From contig JAREIK010001332.1 in NCBI GenBank assembly GCA_029783825.1, positions 963,314-1,027,313 of the forward strand: a DNA stretch of 64,000 bases, read 5' to 3'. The stretch is from Sapria himalayana (Eukaryota > Streptophyta > Magnoliopsida > Malpighiales > Rafflesiaceae). The notes below the pieces were generated by a model. It saw only the letters and a program-made list of their open reading frames with translations, was not told the DNA's origin and made no database searches. Positions 50,038 through 61,642 of this stretch are shown piece after piece. The position numbers and the translations under genes are program-made. Positions within the stretch are counted from its first letter, which is position 1, and each line of letters begins with the position of its first letter.

Positions 50038-50508
50038 CAACCTTCACTTATGCCATGCATGGGTTTGTTTGTACAGGGCTGCTTTTTGCAATCCGTGCCT
50101 GAGATGCTTTATGTGAGCTGTGGCATGGGATGTGCCCTAACTACCATCCCTTTTTCCACTTGTATTATAGATTGCTCTAGCTTATTTTTTTTAGTATGAT
50201 TGATACCACTATTCTTATGATAAAAATTATACATGATGAATTTTACTTTGTGGGAAAACATAATTCATATGTCGTGTTTTGATGAAATTGATTCTCAACT
50301 ATCTTCTTTATTTTGTAGCATTGTTGATATATACAGTTCAGTGGTATTTATTACTTGTGGTGTGTATATAATTTTGTGAGTTGATAACTTTGCTTTATTG
50401 ATTGAAGATATTACAAATTTATAATATTATTTTTTAGTTAATGAGTTTGAGATTGAAAAATTGCTATAAGTCTATTGAGTATATTGATTATAATATATGG
50501 TTTAGTTA
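50038..50508 (+). repeat. Duplicated unit B, part before Harbinger 2
   Basis: A second copy of unit A. Shared phrases include TTGATACCACTATT-TTATGATAAAAA, GTGGGAAAACA-A-TTCATATGT and GTGGTATTTATTACTTG. It ends at the TTA target of Harbinger 2. Confidence 0.7.
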
Positions 50509-50866
50509 GAGCCCGCTTGATAAGACTGAAAAAATTAAGTACTGAAAAATAAGTGTTGAAATAGTAAGTACTAAATTTTATAAGTGTTGAATTTGTTTGA
50601 TAAATGACATGAAAATTGAATGCTGAAAATATTAATTTTATTTGATAATTTTAAATGTTGAATGCTAAAAATGATATTTTTTATATTTTTAGCCTTATTA
50701 TTAATGTAGTTCATTTTATTAAAAGTAAATAGAATTTCTAATAAAATTTGATTTTTCAGTGTTATTGTTAATTAATATTTTAAAGAAATTTAAACCAAAC
50801 ATGAATTCCATAATTATATAACACAATCCAAAAAAAAACATAAAAATATTTTTAAAAAAATAAAAA

Positions 50867-52178
50867 TTAATTTGTAACAAGTTGATTTGTTATTTTTACT
50901 TTTAAATTAATCATACAAATTTGATCAGCTTGTGTAGCTCTTCCTCCAACTTGTAGTAGAGCTTCATGATCATTTTGTGATGTTTCTGAATTTTTACCAT
51001 AATCATTATCACCCAGCTCTAAAAAAATATCAGTAATATATAATTTCTGGATACAGTTATGTATCGCTACGCAAACAATAATAATATTTCTTTGAACTTG
51101 ATAAGGATATGGTGCCATCCTCTTTAGGATTGGAAATTAAGCTTTCAAAATACCACAAGATCGCTTAATGATATTTCTCAATCTGGTATGTGCATAATTG
51201 AATGTTTCTTCTTTTGTATGAGGGCGAACATAATTGTGAAAATTAGGCAACTTATCATGCATTATGGTAAGGCGCCATAAATACTCGAGTATGTGGATAT
51301 GCAGCATCACAAAGATAATATTTATTTACAAAAAAAATTATTTTAAAATTAAATATGAATTTATTAAAAAAAGACTAGAAGAAAATAATGCTTACTTGGT
51401 GGAGGTATTGAAAAATTATTTTCTAGATTACACAGTCTCTGATAAAACTTTTGTATTATGTGCTATACCTCCCATCTAGCCTAAACAAATATAAAAATCA
51501 TATTGAAGTTACATATTGCTAGAATATTTTGATAACATTCTTCTCTTCTTCTTCCTCTATAAGGGACTTATTTGTCAGATGATATCATAGTATTAACAAG
51601 CTTCCCATCAAGTTCACCAATTGCACCTTGTTCATTAAAAAAATTTCAATATTATAATAATTATAACACGAACACCAATAATAATAAATATGTAATTTTA
51701 TTTACATTGAATATTTTTCTTAATCATTGATGGGGTTGATTTTTTATTATTTCATTAACTGGGGTAGGCATAGTCATCTTTTTTCTGAAGAGAAGCATTA
51801 TTTTTAGTACTTCATGAAAGTAATGATGTATGATTTGAGTTTAATGGTTGAATTTTTTTTGCGTAATATGATTTCTCATGTTGTGATTTAAAGTCATAAG
51901 AAACATTGTCATTTTTTATTTAACTCAGATGTAACGACTGTCTTTTAACTATTTTTATTTTTGAAATGCTCACAAATACCCAAAAAAGCTTACTTATTAA
52001 TTCTTAGAATTTCAAGCCAATATGCTGGAATACTATTTAAAATTTTTTGCACATATGCAATATCTTTCAGTGCTGAGTTGATATCTTGTCATCCTCCAAG
52101 TCATTTTTTCTTGATAATCTTCTTGACTAGAATCAGTGCAGTAATTTTTAATATATTTCTTTGTTTTTTATTTAACAT
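50867..52178 (-). pseudogene. Harbinger 2 DDE transposase, decayed
   Basis: Minus-strand ATG at 52178 (MLNKKQRNIL-like), a counterpart of 25199 in copy 1. First catalytic Asp region: GAIGELDGKLV near 51620; second: YYLCDAAYPHTRVFMAPYHN near 51290. The third region reads RNIIKRS near 51170, so the catalytic Glu of the family (IIERS in copy 1) is replaced by Lys. The C-terminal open piece 50867-51118 is MAPYPYQVQRNIIIVCVAIH onward. Several stops. Inactive on both counts. Confidence 0.75.
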
Positions 52179-52258
52179 TTTTTGATAATATTTAATATTT
52201 CAAAATAAATCAATAAAAAAAATAAACAATTACAAGCAAAATAAATCACAAGATATTG

Positions 52259-53265
52259 TCAAAAAAAAAAAGAAATAATGTCAATACAAACTAACGTGCA
52301 TACAAAGTATGAAACAAACTCAAAAAATAATACATTAAGTTGTATTTGCTTTAAAACAAAGAAGCAAAAAAAAAATAAAAGTAATCTCAATTTTTTTGCA
52401 TTCATTCGGATGCAATTAATTCTGATTGTATCTGGTTTTTGTGAAAACATCATACATTGTTCTCTGTATGCTTTATTTTCACAAAAAATGCTAGAAGCTG
52501 TAATGTACAATGGGTCATCCATTGGTAAAGTTGTAATCTGATTGTTCCAATGTACTTAGAACATCTAGTAATTTTTCATCTATATCTTCTTCTTTATTTT
52601 TCTTTTGATTTTTCTTTTTTGGTAAAGGCTTTTTTTAGATGATGAAGGGTTTGGTTAAGATTCAAGCTCTATATTCTTGTGTGTATAAGAATTCTCTAAA
52701 GTTGGATGAATACTTGATAATAATTTGTTAGTACCATTTTTAGGCAACCACTGTCTAGATGGACCCCATGAATCTTGTCCAGTAGCTGTAATGTCATCAA
52801 AAAGTAAGCTCATCTCATCTGCAAATTATAGCTCAGTATATCGAAATTATTTTATATCAGAAATTTTGTTATTAAAATAACTATAATTAGGCAATAATAA
52901 TTAAATTAATAATTTCAAAAAATTAACTAAAGAAATGAGCTATACCTTGATATATTCTTCTCACTCTTCTTAAGTCCAGTCAATTATATTAGTTATTAGA
53001 TTATAGTCATTGTCAGACTTTCCTATTAAATTCTTCCACACCGTGTATTTATGTTTTAGATAATTCCATTCATTTTTTAATTGTTTTTGAGTAAAATATA
53101 AAATTTTGATCTCTTTAAAATATTTTGAAATTTTATCTCATCATTCAACATGTAATCTCCCATCCATTTTTCTCAAAATAATTTTCTGGTCAAAACATAA
53201 ACTAAAAAAAGTTTAACTTGTGTTGAGTCTTTCCAACTTGTTTTGGTAGAATCAAAAGAAGTCAT
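52259..53265 (-). pseudogene. Harbinger 2 Myb/SANT-like protein, decayed
   Basis: From ATG at 53265 the minus strand reads MTSFDSTKTSWKDSTQVKLF, then an 'ILRKKWMGDYML' region, 'TQKQLKNEWNYLKHKYTVW' near 53060 (a Myb/SANT-like core, in shifted frames) and, after introns, 'MDDPLYITASSIFCENKAYR' in the open piece ending at 52259. This is the partner gene of PIF/Harbinger elements. It supplies the N-terminal part missing from copy 1. Confidence 0.65.
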
Positions 53266-54275
53266 TCATACATAAAGTAAGTAATCGAAAATTATTTTAA
53301 ATATATTCTTTCATCAATTTAAATAAAAGATAATAATTATAACTTTTCATGCATAAACAAACAATACAGCAATAAAGCTTATTTTAATGCATAAAATATA
53401 ATATACAACTGATTTACATGCATAACCAACATACACAAAACTATAAAATATGATGAAATATATTACATAATAAAGAAAAAAAGAAAATCTTTGATTAGAG
53501 TGGTAGGGATGAAAATCATAAGCTCACAAAATGCACAAATACATAACATAAGCAAAAAACCAACATTATTGATTAAAAAAAATATTGAACAATTTTCACA
53601 CAAAAAAACATATCGGGAATTAATTTTCGCACAAAAATATTGAACAAAAATTCTGGTTTTTAAAAATAATTCAGAAATTAAAATTTTCACAAAAAAATAT
53701 ATATGCATTTGGTAATCTAATATATAAGCATTCTGGAAATCGAAGTATTGTGATAATCAAGTATTTTGTTTCGTTTTTTAAAATTAAATCCTAATAAGTA
53801 GGGTCTTCACGAAGAACATCAATTTTGGAAATTTGATTTCATCCAGAGAACAAAATAAAAACACATATTCACAATATTAACATCAAATAATTTTAATACA
53901 GAAGAAATCTCTAAATTAAATATTAATAATAATAATATTCCTCATCTAAAATCCACGCTGAAAACACTTTGAAACAAACAAAAACTTGTGTGTGAGGAGG
54001 GTGTTTTTTTTGCGTTTTTGATGTTGACGACGGAAAATGATTTGTGATATTTTTTAAGGGTAAATTGGCAATTTTACTTTATCATTATTGTTTAGCGTTT
54101 TCAGCATTCCGCGATAAGTATGTCTCGATCTACTCAAAAATTTAAACATAATTTTACTTAAATTTTAATCAATCTGCTCTAAACGTTTTTTATCAAACGT
54201 ACTTAAAATTTTAAATCATTAAAAATTTTAATTTTAAGTCGGTTGAATTTTTTAAGTGCGTCATCAAACATCTCC
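53266..54275. other. Harbinger 2 upstream region
   Basis: Non-coding region between the Myb-like gene and the right inverted repeat. AT-rich; a slightly GC-richer patch near 53960-54050 may be the leader. The minus ORF 53463-53708 shows no motif. Confidence 0.4.
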
Positions 54276-54278
54276 TTA

Positions 54279-54640
54279 GTTAGTTCTAATTTTAGTAGTT
54301 GTCCTAATGGATACTAATTAATTAGTGGCAATAAAATCAAATTAATTTCTTGTAATCTTTTATTTGTATTTATTAGGAGATAATCATATTGTTTTTAGAT
54401 TTCAAATTCTTAGTGAGCAAGCTTTGCTCTTCAATTTGAGTTGTAACACATGGTATTACAATTATGAGTAATACGAGAGATACAAAAGCTAGTTAACTTA
54501 ATAATTTAGAGTGGAGGAAATTGGACAAAACAAGAGGGAGAACTAGGAGATTTTCTCTCTAGTGTTCTCATTGTTGAAGATGACATAGCAGAGATATCTA
54601 TCTGGTTCTTCTTCCAAAGAGATGATAATCTTTTGTTTAG
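54279..54640 (+). repeat. Duplicated unit B, part after Harbinger 2
   Basis: It continues unit B with TTAGTGAGCAAGCTTTGCTCTTCA, 'GTTGTAACACATGGTATTACAAT' (primer-site-like), 'GAGAGATACAAAAGCTAGTTA' and 'GGTTCTTCTTCCAAAGAGATGATAATC', all matching 49805-50037. Confidence 0.7.
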
Positions 54641-55367
54641 TCTTTCTATGTAAATTTGGTTCCTATTAATTTTACTCATTGATCATCATAAAGCTCATCC
54701 ATTGTATTACTCATTAGAGAGGAGTATATGATACTCATTTTTAGATATTTTGTTTATTTTTTATGTTTCAATTTTTTACGGTGTGATAATTAATTAATTA
54801 TAATTTTTATTTTATGTGTTATTGATATAGGATCTAATAGTTTTATTATAACTAATTATTTTTTTTAATTTTTGTTATGATCACGATGTCATTGTAATGA
54901 ATGATTTGGTTTTTATTGTCATTAGATACAATACAATTTCATAAACTTTGGTATGTTCACCGTTATATGTGTATTATATACATTGTTTTTCAGGAAATCT
55001 TTTATTTGTGAGCCATTGGCATTTTTTAGCAACTTAATATTTATGATTTTTTTGTCTTTTTATTATTATCTTATAGGACTAGAGAATTTTTATAATGACA
55101 TTTTTTGGATCATGAGGGATAATATCTTTGTATTTGCTACACTTATTCTAGATATTTAATTACTACTGATTTACTTGTTACCTACTCTCAAGTTAGACAT
55201 CATTTTTTTTGGCAAAGGTGATACTTGTAAAACCTAGTCTAAAGAGAGTCAAAACTTGCCTACTTAGACATTAATTTTGAAAGAATACTAGGATTCTCAC
55301 ATCACATTCCATTCTCTTAGTAGTTAAGTTCATTTCTATCAGATTTATTTAATTATTTGGGACATAG
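54641..55367. other. AT-rich intron sequence, nothing recognised
   Basis: No gene or repeat family assigned; the 68-codon frame at 54953 has no motif. Confidence 0.45.
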
Positions 55368-56340
55368 TAAGAGGTGTTTTATGGGCTATGCTAGGCTTAC
55401 ACCTTTTTTTAGGCCCAATTGGGTCACCGTGGCTAGCTTGACACATGACTAACCTAGGTATGTATGGATTAGTGCAACTCACATGGGTTAGTATGGGCCA
55501 TGAGCCACAAACCATGAGCTAGAGTTATTGATTTGGATAAACTTTATATTTAGTGATTTTATTTATTTATTGCAGTGAGTTTAAAAGAACTAAAAAATTA
55601 TAAAATAAAAAAAAATAATTAATAATTAAAAAACTTAGAGCACAAAATTGAGTAATCTTGGTTACGTCTGATATTTGTATTAATAATGATGATAACATGT
55701 ACATGTGTCATCATTCACGTTATTGGATATGATTTAAAACTAAATATAATAATATTAGGAATCTGTGAGATCTTTTATATTTATGTTGATCCTATTATAT
55801 ATGAGTGTATGTTGAGAGTCTTTAGAGATGATGAGATACGAAATAGAATATTTAACATAATATGTGATAATATTTTTCTTTGCTGAGGTTTTTCATGTTA
55901 ATTTTATGTGTTACATAATAAACTTAATTGTATGAGTTGACTTAAAAATTATTTTTTTCTTATTTGAAAAAGTATATAATATGTTAAAATACATTAAGAT
56001 GTCCAACAAACTATACAATTTTATTCTATATAACTTATTAGGCCTAAAAAAAGAAATTTTAATTGAAGTTTTGATATTAGATATTATTGGAATGCAACAT
56101 TCTTGATATTGAATTAATATGTTATTTATCAACATATGATATTTGACAGCACTAATAGTAAAATTTGAGGTGTGAAAAGAAATATTCAGGACTTGAAATC
56201 TCTTTTAACAATCATAGATATTTATAGTTAGTTAAATATCCAGATTTGAGTTGGGCATCACATTGTACTTATAGAACGTTCATGGAAAGTTTTTTGTATT
56301 TTAAATTATTATTATTTTTTCTTGAAAAGTAATCGATAAA
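55368..56340 (+). mobile_element. hAT element D, degraded
   Basis: A left-end-like TAAGAGGTGTTTTATGGG at 55368 is followed by a GC-richer stretch (to 55530) with repeated GGGC/ATGGGTTAG words, then a plus-strand transposase relic. The right end was not identified. The extent is approximate. Confidence 0.45.
55660..56220 (+). pseudogene. hAT-D transposase fragment
   Basis: The reading VDPIIYECMLRVFRDDEIRN (in 55686-55886) aligns with hAT-B DDPIIFECMLKIFREYKIQN. 'FNIICDN' corresponds to 'FSVIFDN'. Further on is a degraded 'FHVNFMCYIINLIV' near 55890. Stops follow. Confidence 0.65.
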
Positions 56341-56411
56341 TAATTATTTTGAGATATAATATAAAAATAAAAGTGTTATGATTTATACATGCTAAATATT
56401 TTGGATCCGAT

Positions 56412-56857
56412 TAGAGGTGTCAATCGAGCCGGGCCGGCCCGGCCTGACACGAGGCACGGCATGGTTCAGCTGTGCCTGGGCCGGCCGGGTACGGAATTTT
56501 TCCGTGCCCGGGCCCGTGCTGTGCCGTGTGTGCCTGACCCGGCACGGTTCGGCCCGCGACACGGCACACCGGCAATGGTTTGTCCTGTGCCGGGTGTCCC
56601 GTGAGCCCGACCCCACGATGGCCCCTCCCGCAAAAAAGACCTTGGGTTGAGTCTGATTCGACCCGACCCGCGCTCCCCCCGAATCCCGAACCGTAGGGAC
56701 ATGCAAGCCCGAGCGGGCCAGGCAAGGCACGGCATGGCTCGTCGTGCCTGCGGGCCGTGCCGGGCCCGACTATTTTAAACAGTGCCAGGCACGGTGGCAT
56801 GCTCGTGCACAAAAAATTCGGGCCGGCCGGGCCGGCCCGGCCCGTTTGACACATTTA
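56412..56857. mobile_element. Non-autonomous hAT (446 bp) with perfect 8-bp duplication
   Basis: Perfect flanking GATCCGAT (56404-56411 and 56858-56865). Ends TAGAGGTGTCAA and TTGACACATTTA. Nearly the whole element is GC-rich and matches the two subterminal regions of hAT-B (for example CACGGCATGGTTC, CTGTGCCTGGGCCGGCC). It is a deletion derivative of that family. The five overlapping ORFs here are by-products of GC richness. Confidence 0.93.
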
Positions 56858-56865
56858 GATCCGAT

Positions 56866-58125
56866 ACGTGCATGAAGAGATTAAATATTAATTTTTTTAT
56901 CTAATTATTTTTTATTGCGACAAATAAATTGTGAGATATATAATATCAAATCAAGTATTTTGCGAACAAATATATATATGTTGACTGCTTCTTCCTTAAG
57001 AAGAAGATACATGATGAGACCGTTGCTACAATATATACTCAGATTGTAGAGTAACAAACAAACATATTCACAAATTTTTTGAAGTTATCCTAATTATTTT
57101 TTTATTTCTAAATTTAATATTATGGACTTGTACATACTAGGTTGTCAGAAGAAATTGTATTTTTCATTTTATTATGATATTAATGGGATCACTCAATCTG
57201 TGAGCTATACTAATAAAATTTATCAGCTTTATAAAGATGTCTGTATGAAATTTATTATCAAAATATGATTGTATTTATTATTTGGTTGAATGTTTTTTCA
57301 TATTTAAAAGGAATATAAGTCATATTCTTATTCCTTAAGAAAAATAATTATAAGTGATAATATAATATTTTTTGAGATGATTATGATAGCTTGATTTTAT
57401 ATAAATATTAATACTCAAGTTTTTTAAGAGGTTTCAATTTGTTTAATTTGGCCAAATTTTCAGTTGAGCATCTAATTATATTTCTTTTTTATTTATATAC
57501 ATTTACTAAATAAGCTTGTTATAATTATTGAGATTTCTCATCACATCTCTACTAGTTCACAAGATACTATGAGTTTTTTTTTATTTGGGTAACATCAAGG
57601 TTACCACACTAGAGTCTAACAATTCTTCATTTTTTATAGAAAGTAAGTGATTTTATAAACTAAAATTTTCTCACTTAGGCAACATTGATGTCACAATATT
57701 TTAGCCTCATTTTTTTTTTGTTTTAATTGAAAATAAGAGATTGAATAGATCAAATTCTTACATGTACTTCAAATGAAATCATACCTGACATCTAAGAATC
57801 AATCATGTGAGGTGTTATTGAATTCTACACAGAACTCTCATCTCAAGTCCTTTTTTTTTTTGACTTTATTCTTATCTTTTTTATTTTTTTTTTTGTTTTT
57901 CCATGATTCTATTGAATTCTATGCAGAAAATATGTTTTAAAGATTTTGATAGATTCTATTGTGTATTCCTGCTAATTTATATATTGAGACATGTTTGAAT
58001 CTTAGTCTCTATTAATTATTTAGTTGACCTATGAGAAATACGATAATTATAAAAAGTAACTATTTAATAATAACTAAATTAAATATTTTTTATGTAGTTA
58101 GCTTAGTTAGGTAATTTAAAGATTT
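56866..58125. other. AT-rich intron sequence, nothing firm
   Basis: Possibly very old retroelement DNA (short runs near 57120-57240), but no domain can be supported. Confidence 0.35.
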
Positions 58126-58129
58126 TCTA

Positions 58130-58660
58130 AGTCAAATGTATATGATTGCTACATCTTACATATTTAGATATGTGAAGAATTGACATGTATTTGATATTTA
58201 TTTGAGAGATTATAATCATTGTTAGTTTGTTAGGTACCCTGATTTTAGTTGAAAAATAATTATGATAAAGGGGATATGAATTATTGAGTTTTATATTTTT
58301 TAAAGAGATAATTATATATTATGGATAAATAACTAACATAATTATTATTATATCTAGTACAAAGATAGAGTATTGAGTCATGAGTAATCCCACTTGTGAA
58401 TTACTATGAGTTAGACAATTTCGTATTGAATTCATTTTTTTATTTTTTCTTTATTTCACATAGTTTCTAAATTGATCATTTTAATGGATAAAAGATGTTG
58501 TGATTGATTATTATGTTATTAATAAGAAGTTGCATAATAAATTAATTTTTAGTATTCACATACGTACAAGAAATCAACTTATAGATATATTCATAAAATT
58601 ATTAAGAAGATCTTAGATTTTTACTATTATTCCCATGGTTATCATATTATATTTTTATGC
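58130..58660 (+). pseudogene. Very degraded Copia RNase H remnant
   Basis: 'RYPDFSWKNNYDKGD' near 58215-58265 resembles the Copia 'YSDSDWAGDIDDRKS' block. 'THIRTRNQLIDIFIKLLRRS' near 58555-58615 resembles 'HV.T..QLADIFTK.L'. The spacing is right for the RNase H domain; everything between is eroded. Confidence 0.4.
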
Positions 58661-59777
58661 ATTAGCTTAGTGCTTAGGTGATTAAATTGCTTTTTTTTTT
58701 ACTTATTTTTTATCTGTATTTATAGTTATATATCAGAAATATCTCAATTTATAATAAGTGCTTTAATAAATTTTTATATTTTTTTCTTTGTTTTATTAAT
58801 TATTTTTATATCATTAATATTTGTTTTTTTTTAAAAAATAAGAGTTTTTTTTTCATAGATGTTATTGATTTTTATATTTTCTTTTGGAAAGATATGAAAT
58901 TGGGTAATCTATTTGTTTTCAAATATATAAAATTGAGTTGATGAATAACACGTGTTTAGAGAACATGGTGAATATTTTGATATTTGAGAGAATAATTTAG
59001 GAATTGGAAGGAGTAATTATAAAGTTATAATATTATGATTGAATATACAAGAAGCATCTTTTGGCTTACACAAAATAAATATTATGCTCTCTCTGTTGTT
59101 CCTCAATAGCTTAGTGGTAAAGTGGTCGGTGAGTGTCGTACGCTTGATGAGGATGAAGTTGGTGTTGAAGTTGATAACTGTGCACTTGAGATTTCCAAAT
59201 GCAAAACATAAGTCACTGTAAAGTTACAAGTACATTTAATAGTTTCTTGTCGTAATATCATGCTTTGATCATGATCTAATTTTACTAGTGCCATATAATT
59301 GATGATAAAGCTGTTGAAAATAATTTCTCTAGAAATTGTTACATGCAAATAAAAAACATAAAATAATAATTATATCAGAATAATATTTTTTAGTAATACA
59401 CAAATGCCATACCAGAGCCTTTTAGTGTGTTACAAAAAATCAAAGATATAATTCAATTCCACATGAATCTTAATAAAAAATAATACTAGATATATATTTT
59501 GTGAAGTCTTTTTAGCAAGATTATATATATATATATATATATATAAAATAAAAAGAATTATTAGTTTATATATCAAATGAGTCTTAAAAAGTCTTTTATA
59601 ACATATTATCTTTTAAATTTAATGAATTATTAATATAACATATTAGTGTGTGATTACATAAATACTAATATATTAGATTTTATTATAACTCTGAAGTTGT
59701 GTTTGAACTAGACTAATATTGAGATAAATGATCATCATAAATTTTTTGTTGTTGTATGCATGTATTAGAGGTCATAT
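58661..59777. other. AT-rich intron sequence with small oddities
   Basis: 59095-59215 is less AT-rich and contains TAGCTTAGTGGTAAAG, which resembles a tRNA A box, but no B box follows. A TA microsatellite lies at 59520-59544. No gene. Confidence 0.35.
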
Positions 59778-60415
59778 AAATATGTCAATTGGGTCGGATG
59801 ATCCAGACATGAAATGAGATATGACATGACTCAGCAATGTCAAACATGACACGGCCTAGTTTAGAGCCGTGCTTAGATATATTGTGGGCTGACCAAGAGC
59901 ATGGCTCTGGTTGTGTCGGGCCAGAGAACATGACATGCCACGACTAAGCATGATGACTCGTGCAGTCGGGTGTGCTAGTTTCAGCTAGACTAACTAAATA
60001 GGCTAGCTTGGACTTGACTCAAGCTAGCTTAGACATGACACGAACTAGACTGGATCTGACCCTAGCTAGCATAGACCTGACCTTGTCTAAACTAGACCTA
60101 AACCGGGCTAGCTTGAACCTAACCCGAATTAGCCTAGACCTAACCCGGGGTAGCTTGGACTTGACCCGGGCTAGCCTAGTCCAAACTTGTACTAGCATGG
60201 ACCTGATCTGGGCTAGCCTTGACTTGACTCGAGCTAGCCTGGACCTGACTCGAGTTTGCCGGGAATGAACCAAAGCTAGCATGGAATGAACTGGGTTAGC
60301 CTAATTAGGTCTGACCCATCTTGGCATGTCATAGCCAAAAAACATGCCAACAAGCATGCCTAGCTGCTCATTTTTAGAATCGTGCTGGTACGACATGACC
60401 AATTTGACACATCTA
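59778..60415. mobile_element. hAT-related element F carrying a 21-bp repeat
   Basis: The left end AAATATGTCAATTGGGTC and right end GACCAATTTGACACATCTAA are a decayed hAT inverted repeat. Flanks GGTCATAT (59770-59777) and AGACATAT (60416-60423) agree at six of eight positions. Typical GC-rich hAT subterminal text surrounds a tandem repeat. Confidence 0.65.
59990..60270 (+). repeat. 21-bp minisatellite, about 13 units
   Basis: Units of the form GACCTGACCCGAGCTAGCCTG with many point differences. With a 21-bp period it translates on plus to a seven-residue repeat (DLTRASL) and on minus to LARVRSR-type repeats. Both ORFs follow from the period and are not genes on present evidence. Confidence 0.9.
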
Positions 60416-60423
60416 AGACATAT

Positions 60424-61060
60424 CGTGATATGATAATAAATACTTTCGTATAATGATAATATGTCTCATGTTTAAAATCTATCATATATAATTTTTTTGA
60501 TTTCAAAAATAAAATTGTTGAAATATTAATTATATCTAGATCTTGCTTGAAGTGGGAACTTTGCGCATTAGTGTATGACTTTTGTTAATGTTGCATGTTA
60601 GTCCTGATTATTTGGAGAGTGTATTGTGATGATGTTGATACCATTGTAGAAAGTGAGACATAAGTTCAATTAGTTAAAAGTGTTATAATCAATGTTATTA
60701 ATTTATAGTTACTATATATAGTAATGATCTTTTAATGTACTACCTAAGGGAAGGTATTACTTGCAGTCTTCAAGCACACACACACACACAAACATAATTT
60801 TTGTCTAGCTATCTATCTATTTCTTTAAATAATTGTTTGTGAGTGTGTGATGTATATATGCATGTATGTATGTTTAAAAAAAATGCTTTAATTAAAGAAG
60901 ACAAATGAGATTATTTTGCATGATTGGGAGCTACATACAACAAAAATAAGTAGGCCTATTAGAAAACTATTTTTGTAGGTCCAGCCATATAGGGAAACTA
61001 TTTCATATGAATATCTTGAATGGTTACTATTTACCAATTTTAAAATTCTGACCATTGCAT
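60424..61060. other. Intron sequence, only a microsatellite
   Basis: An AC run (ACACACACACACAC) at about 60774-60789; otherwise no features. Confidence 0.5.
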
Positions 61061-61063
61061 GTA

Positions 61064-61200
61064 GGGGAGCATGGCTGATCTTGCTCGCCTGGCTACCTCT
61101 AGCCTAGGCGGTCTGCCCAAGCTTTTGCGCAGGCTGGCCTGGCCTACAAGACATGCAGATGGGCTTTGGGATGGTCCATCTACCACATTCATATGTAGAG
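61064..61200. mobile_element. GC-rich transposon-like end near exon 2
   Basis: TGTAGGGGAGCATGGCTGATC followed by GC-rich text such as GCCTGGCCTACAAG. An inverted counterpart CACCCCTACA lies at 62085-62094. The two could be ends of separate small elements, or of one element spanning exons 2-3. No convincing target duplication was found. Confidence 0.3.
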
Positions 61201-61485
61201 TTCTAGGCTAAACTTGGAATATGAAAGCAGAACAGTGTGGTTTTGGTCCTTCTTTCACTGAGTTGGAATCAAAATGGAACCATAATCACTGGTTCAATTG
61301 TTATTTTTTATTCTTTTTTTCCAACCAAAATCTGTTCCAAATGGCACCATGCAGGTCTAAATCTGAGTGGGATTTCACTTAGATTGCAGTTGGTGAAAAT
61401 CAAAATTCTTCAGGCATAGCTGCCATTGTACCAGAACCCTGGCTAGTTTCACAGCCCCTGATTGTTGGTGTTATTTTTGAATCAG

Positions 61486-61559
61486 AGTCTGGAAGGCTGG
61501 TTACTTGGGGTTCAACAGTTGATGTGGGACAAAGCTATGTGACATCTGGGAAGCATGGG
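61486..61559 (+). CDS. RCC1-repeat family protein, exon 2
   Basis: After the acceptor GAATCAG, the exon supplies AG to complete a Glu codon begun in exon 1. It then adds 24 codons, SGRLVTWGSTVDVGQSYVTS and GKHG. This is the first RCC1 propeller blade (pattern L.TWG...GQ). It ends in phase 0 before a consensus GTGAGT donor at 61560. There are no stops or frameshifts. The ORF track's frame choices miss it because the exon is only 74 bases. Its residues follow those of exon 1 exactly as in related plant proteins. Confidence 0.88.
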
Positions 61560-61642
61560 GTGAGTAAATTTACTGACTGTAAAGTTTTCTGTCTGTTTCA
61601 GTTTCTGCAACTTGACAATTTTTTTTCATATCCTTGGACAAG
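61560..61642 (+). other. Intron 2 of the RCC1-like gene (83 bp)
   Basis: GTGAGTAAAT donor, a T-rich stretch (TTTTTTTTCATATCC) and GGACAAG acceptor. The size is typical of a plant intron. Confidence 0.85.

Larger units (their letters stand above)
50509..54275 (-). mobile_element. PIF/Harbinger element 2, both ends present
   Basis: TTA flanks both sides (50506-50508 and 54276-54278), the 3-bp duplication of the superfamily. The left end GAGCCCGCTTGATAAGACTG and the inverted right end GGAGATGTTTGATGACGCAC match imperfectly, as in the GGGCCTGTTTGG-type termini of plant PIF/Harbinger. It encodes minus-strand relics of the transposase and the Myb-like protein. It interrupts unit B. Confidence 0.85.
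27437..61485 (+). other. Giant intron 1 of the RCC1-like gene (about 34 kb)
   Basis: The donor GTGATT follows CAG at 27436. The acceptor ...TTTTTGAATCAG ends at 61485. Both flanking exons are in phase 1 and encode adjacent parts of one conserved protein. The interval is filled with transposons listed separately. The inference is by protein continuity; no transcript evidence is available here. Confidence 0.8.

Noticed and set aside
56389..56854. Five overlapping ORFs rich in Gly/Pro/Arg
   Set aside because: They are confined to the GC-rich 446-bp hAT derivative with clean target duplications.
59993..60282. A repeat protein with seven-residue DLTRASL units
   Set aside because: The 21-bp nucleotide repeat within a hAT end explains it; both strands are open and no promoter or family is seen.
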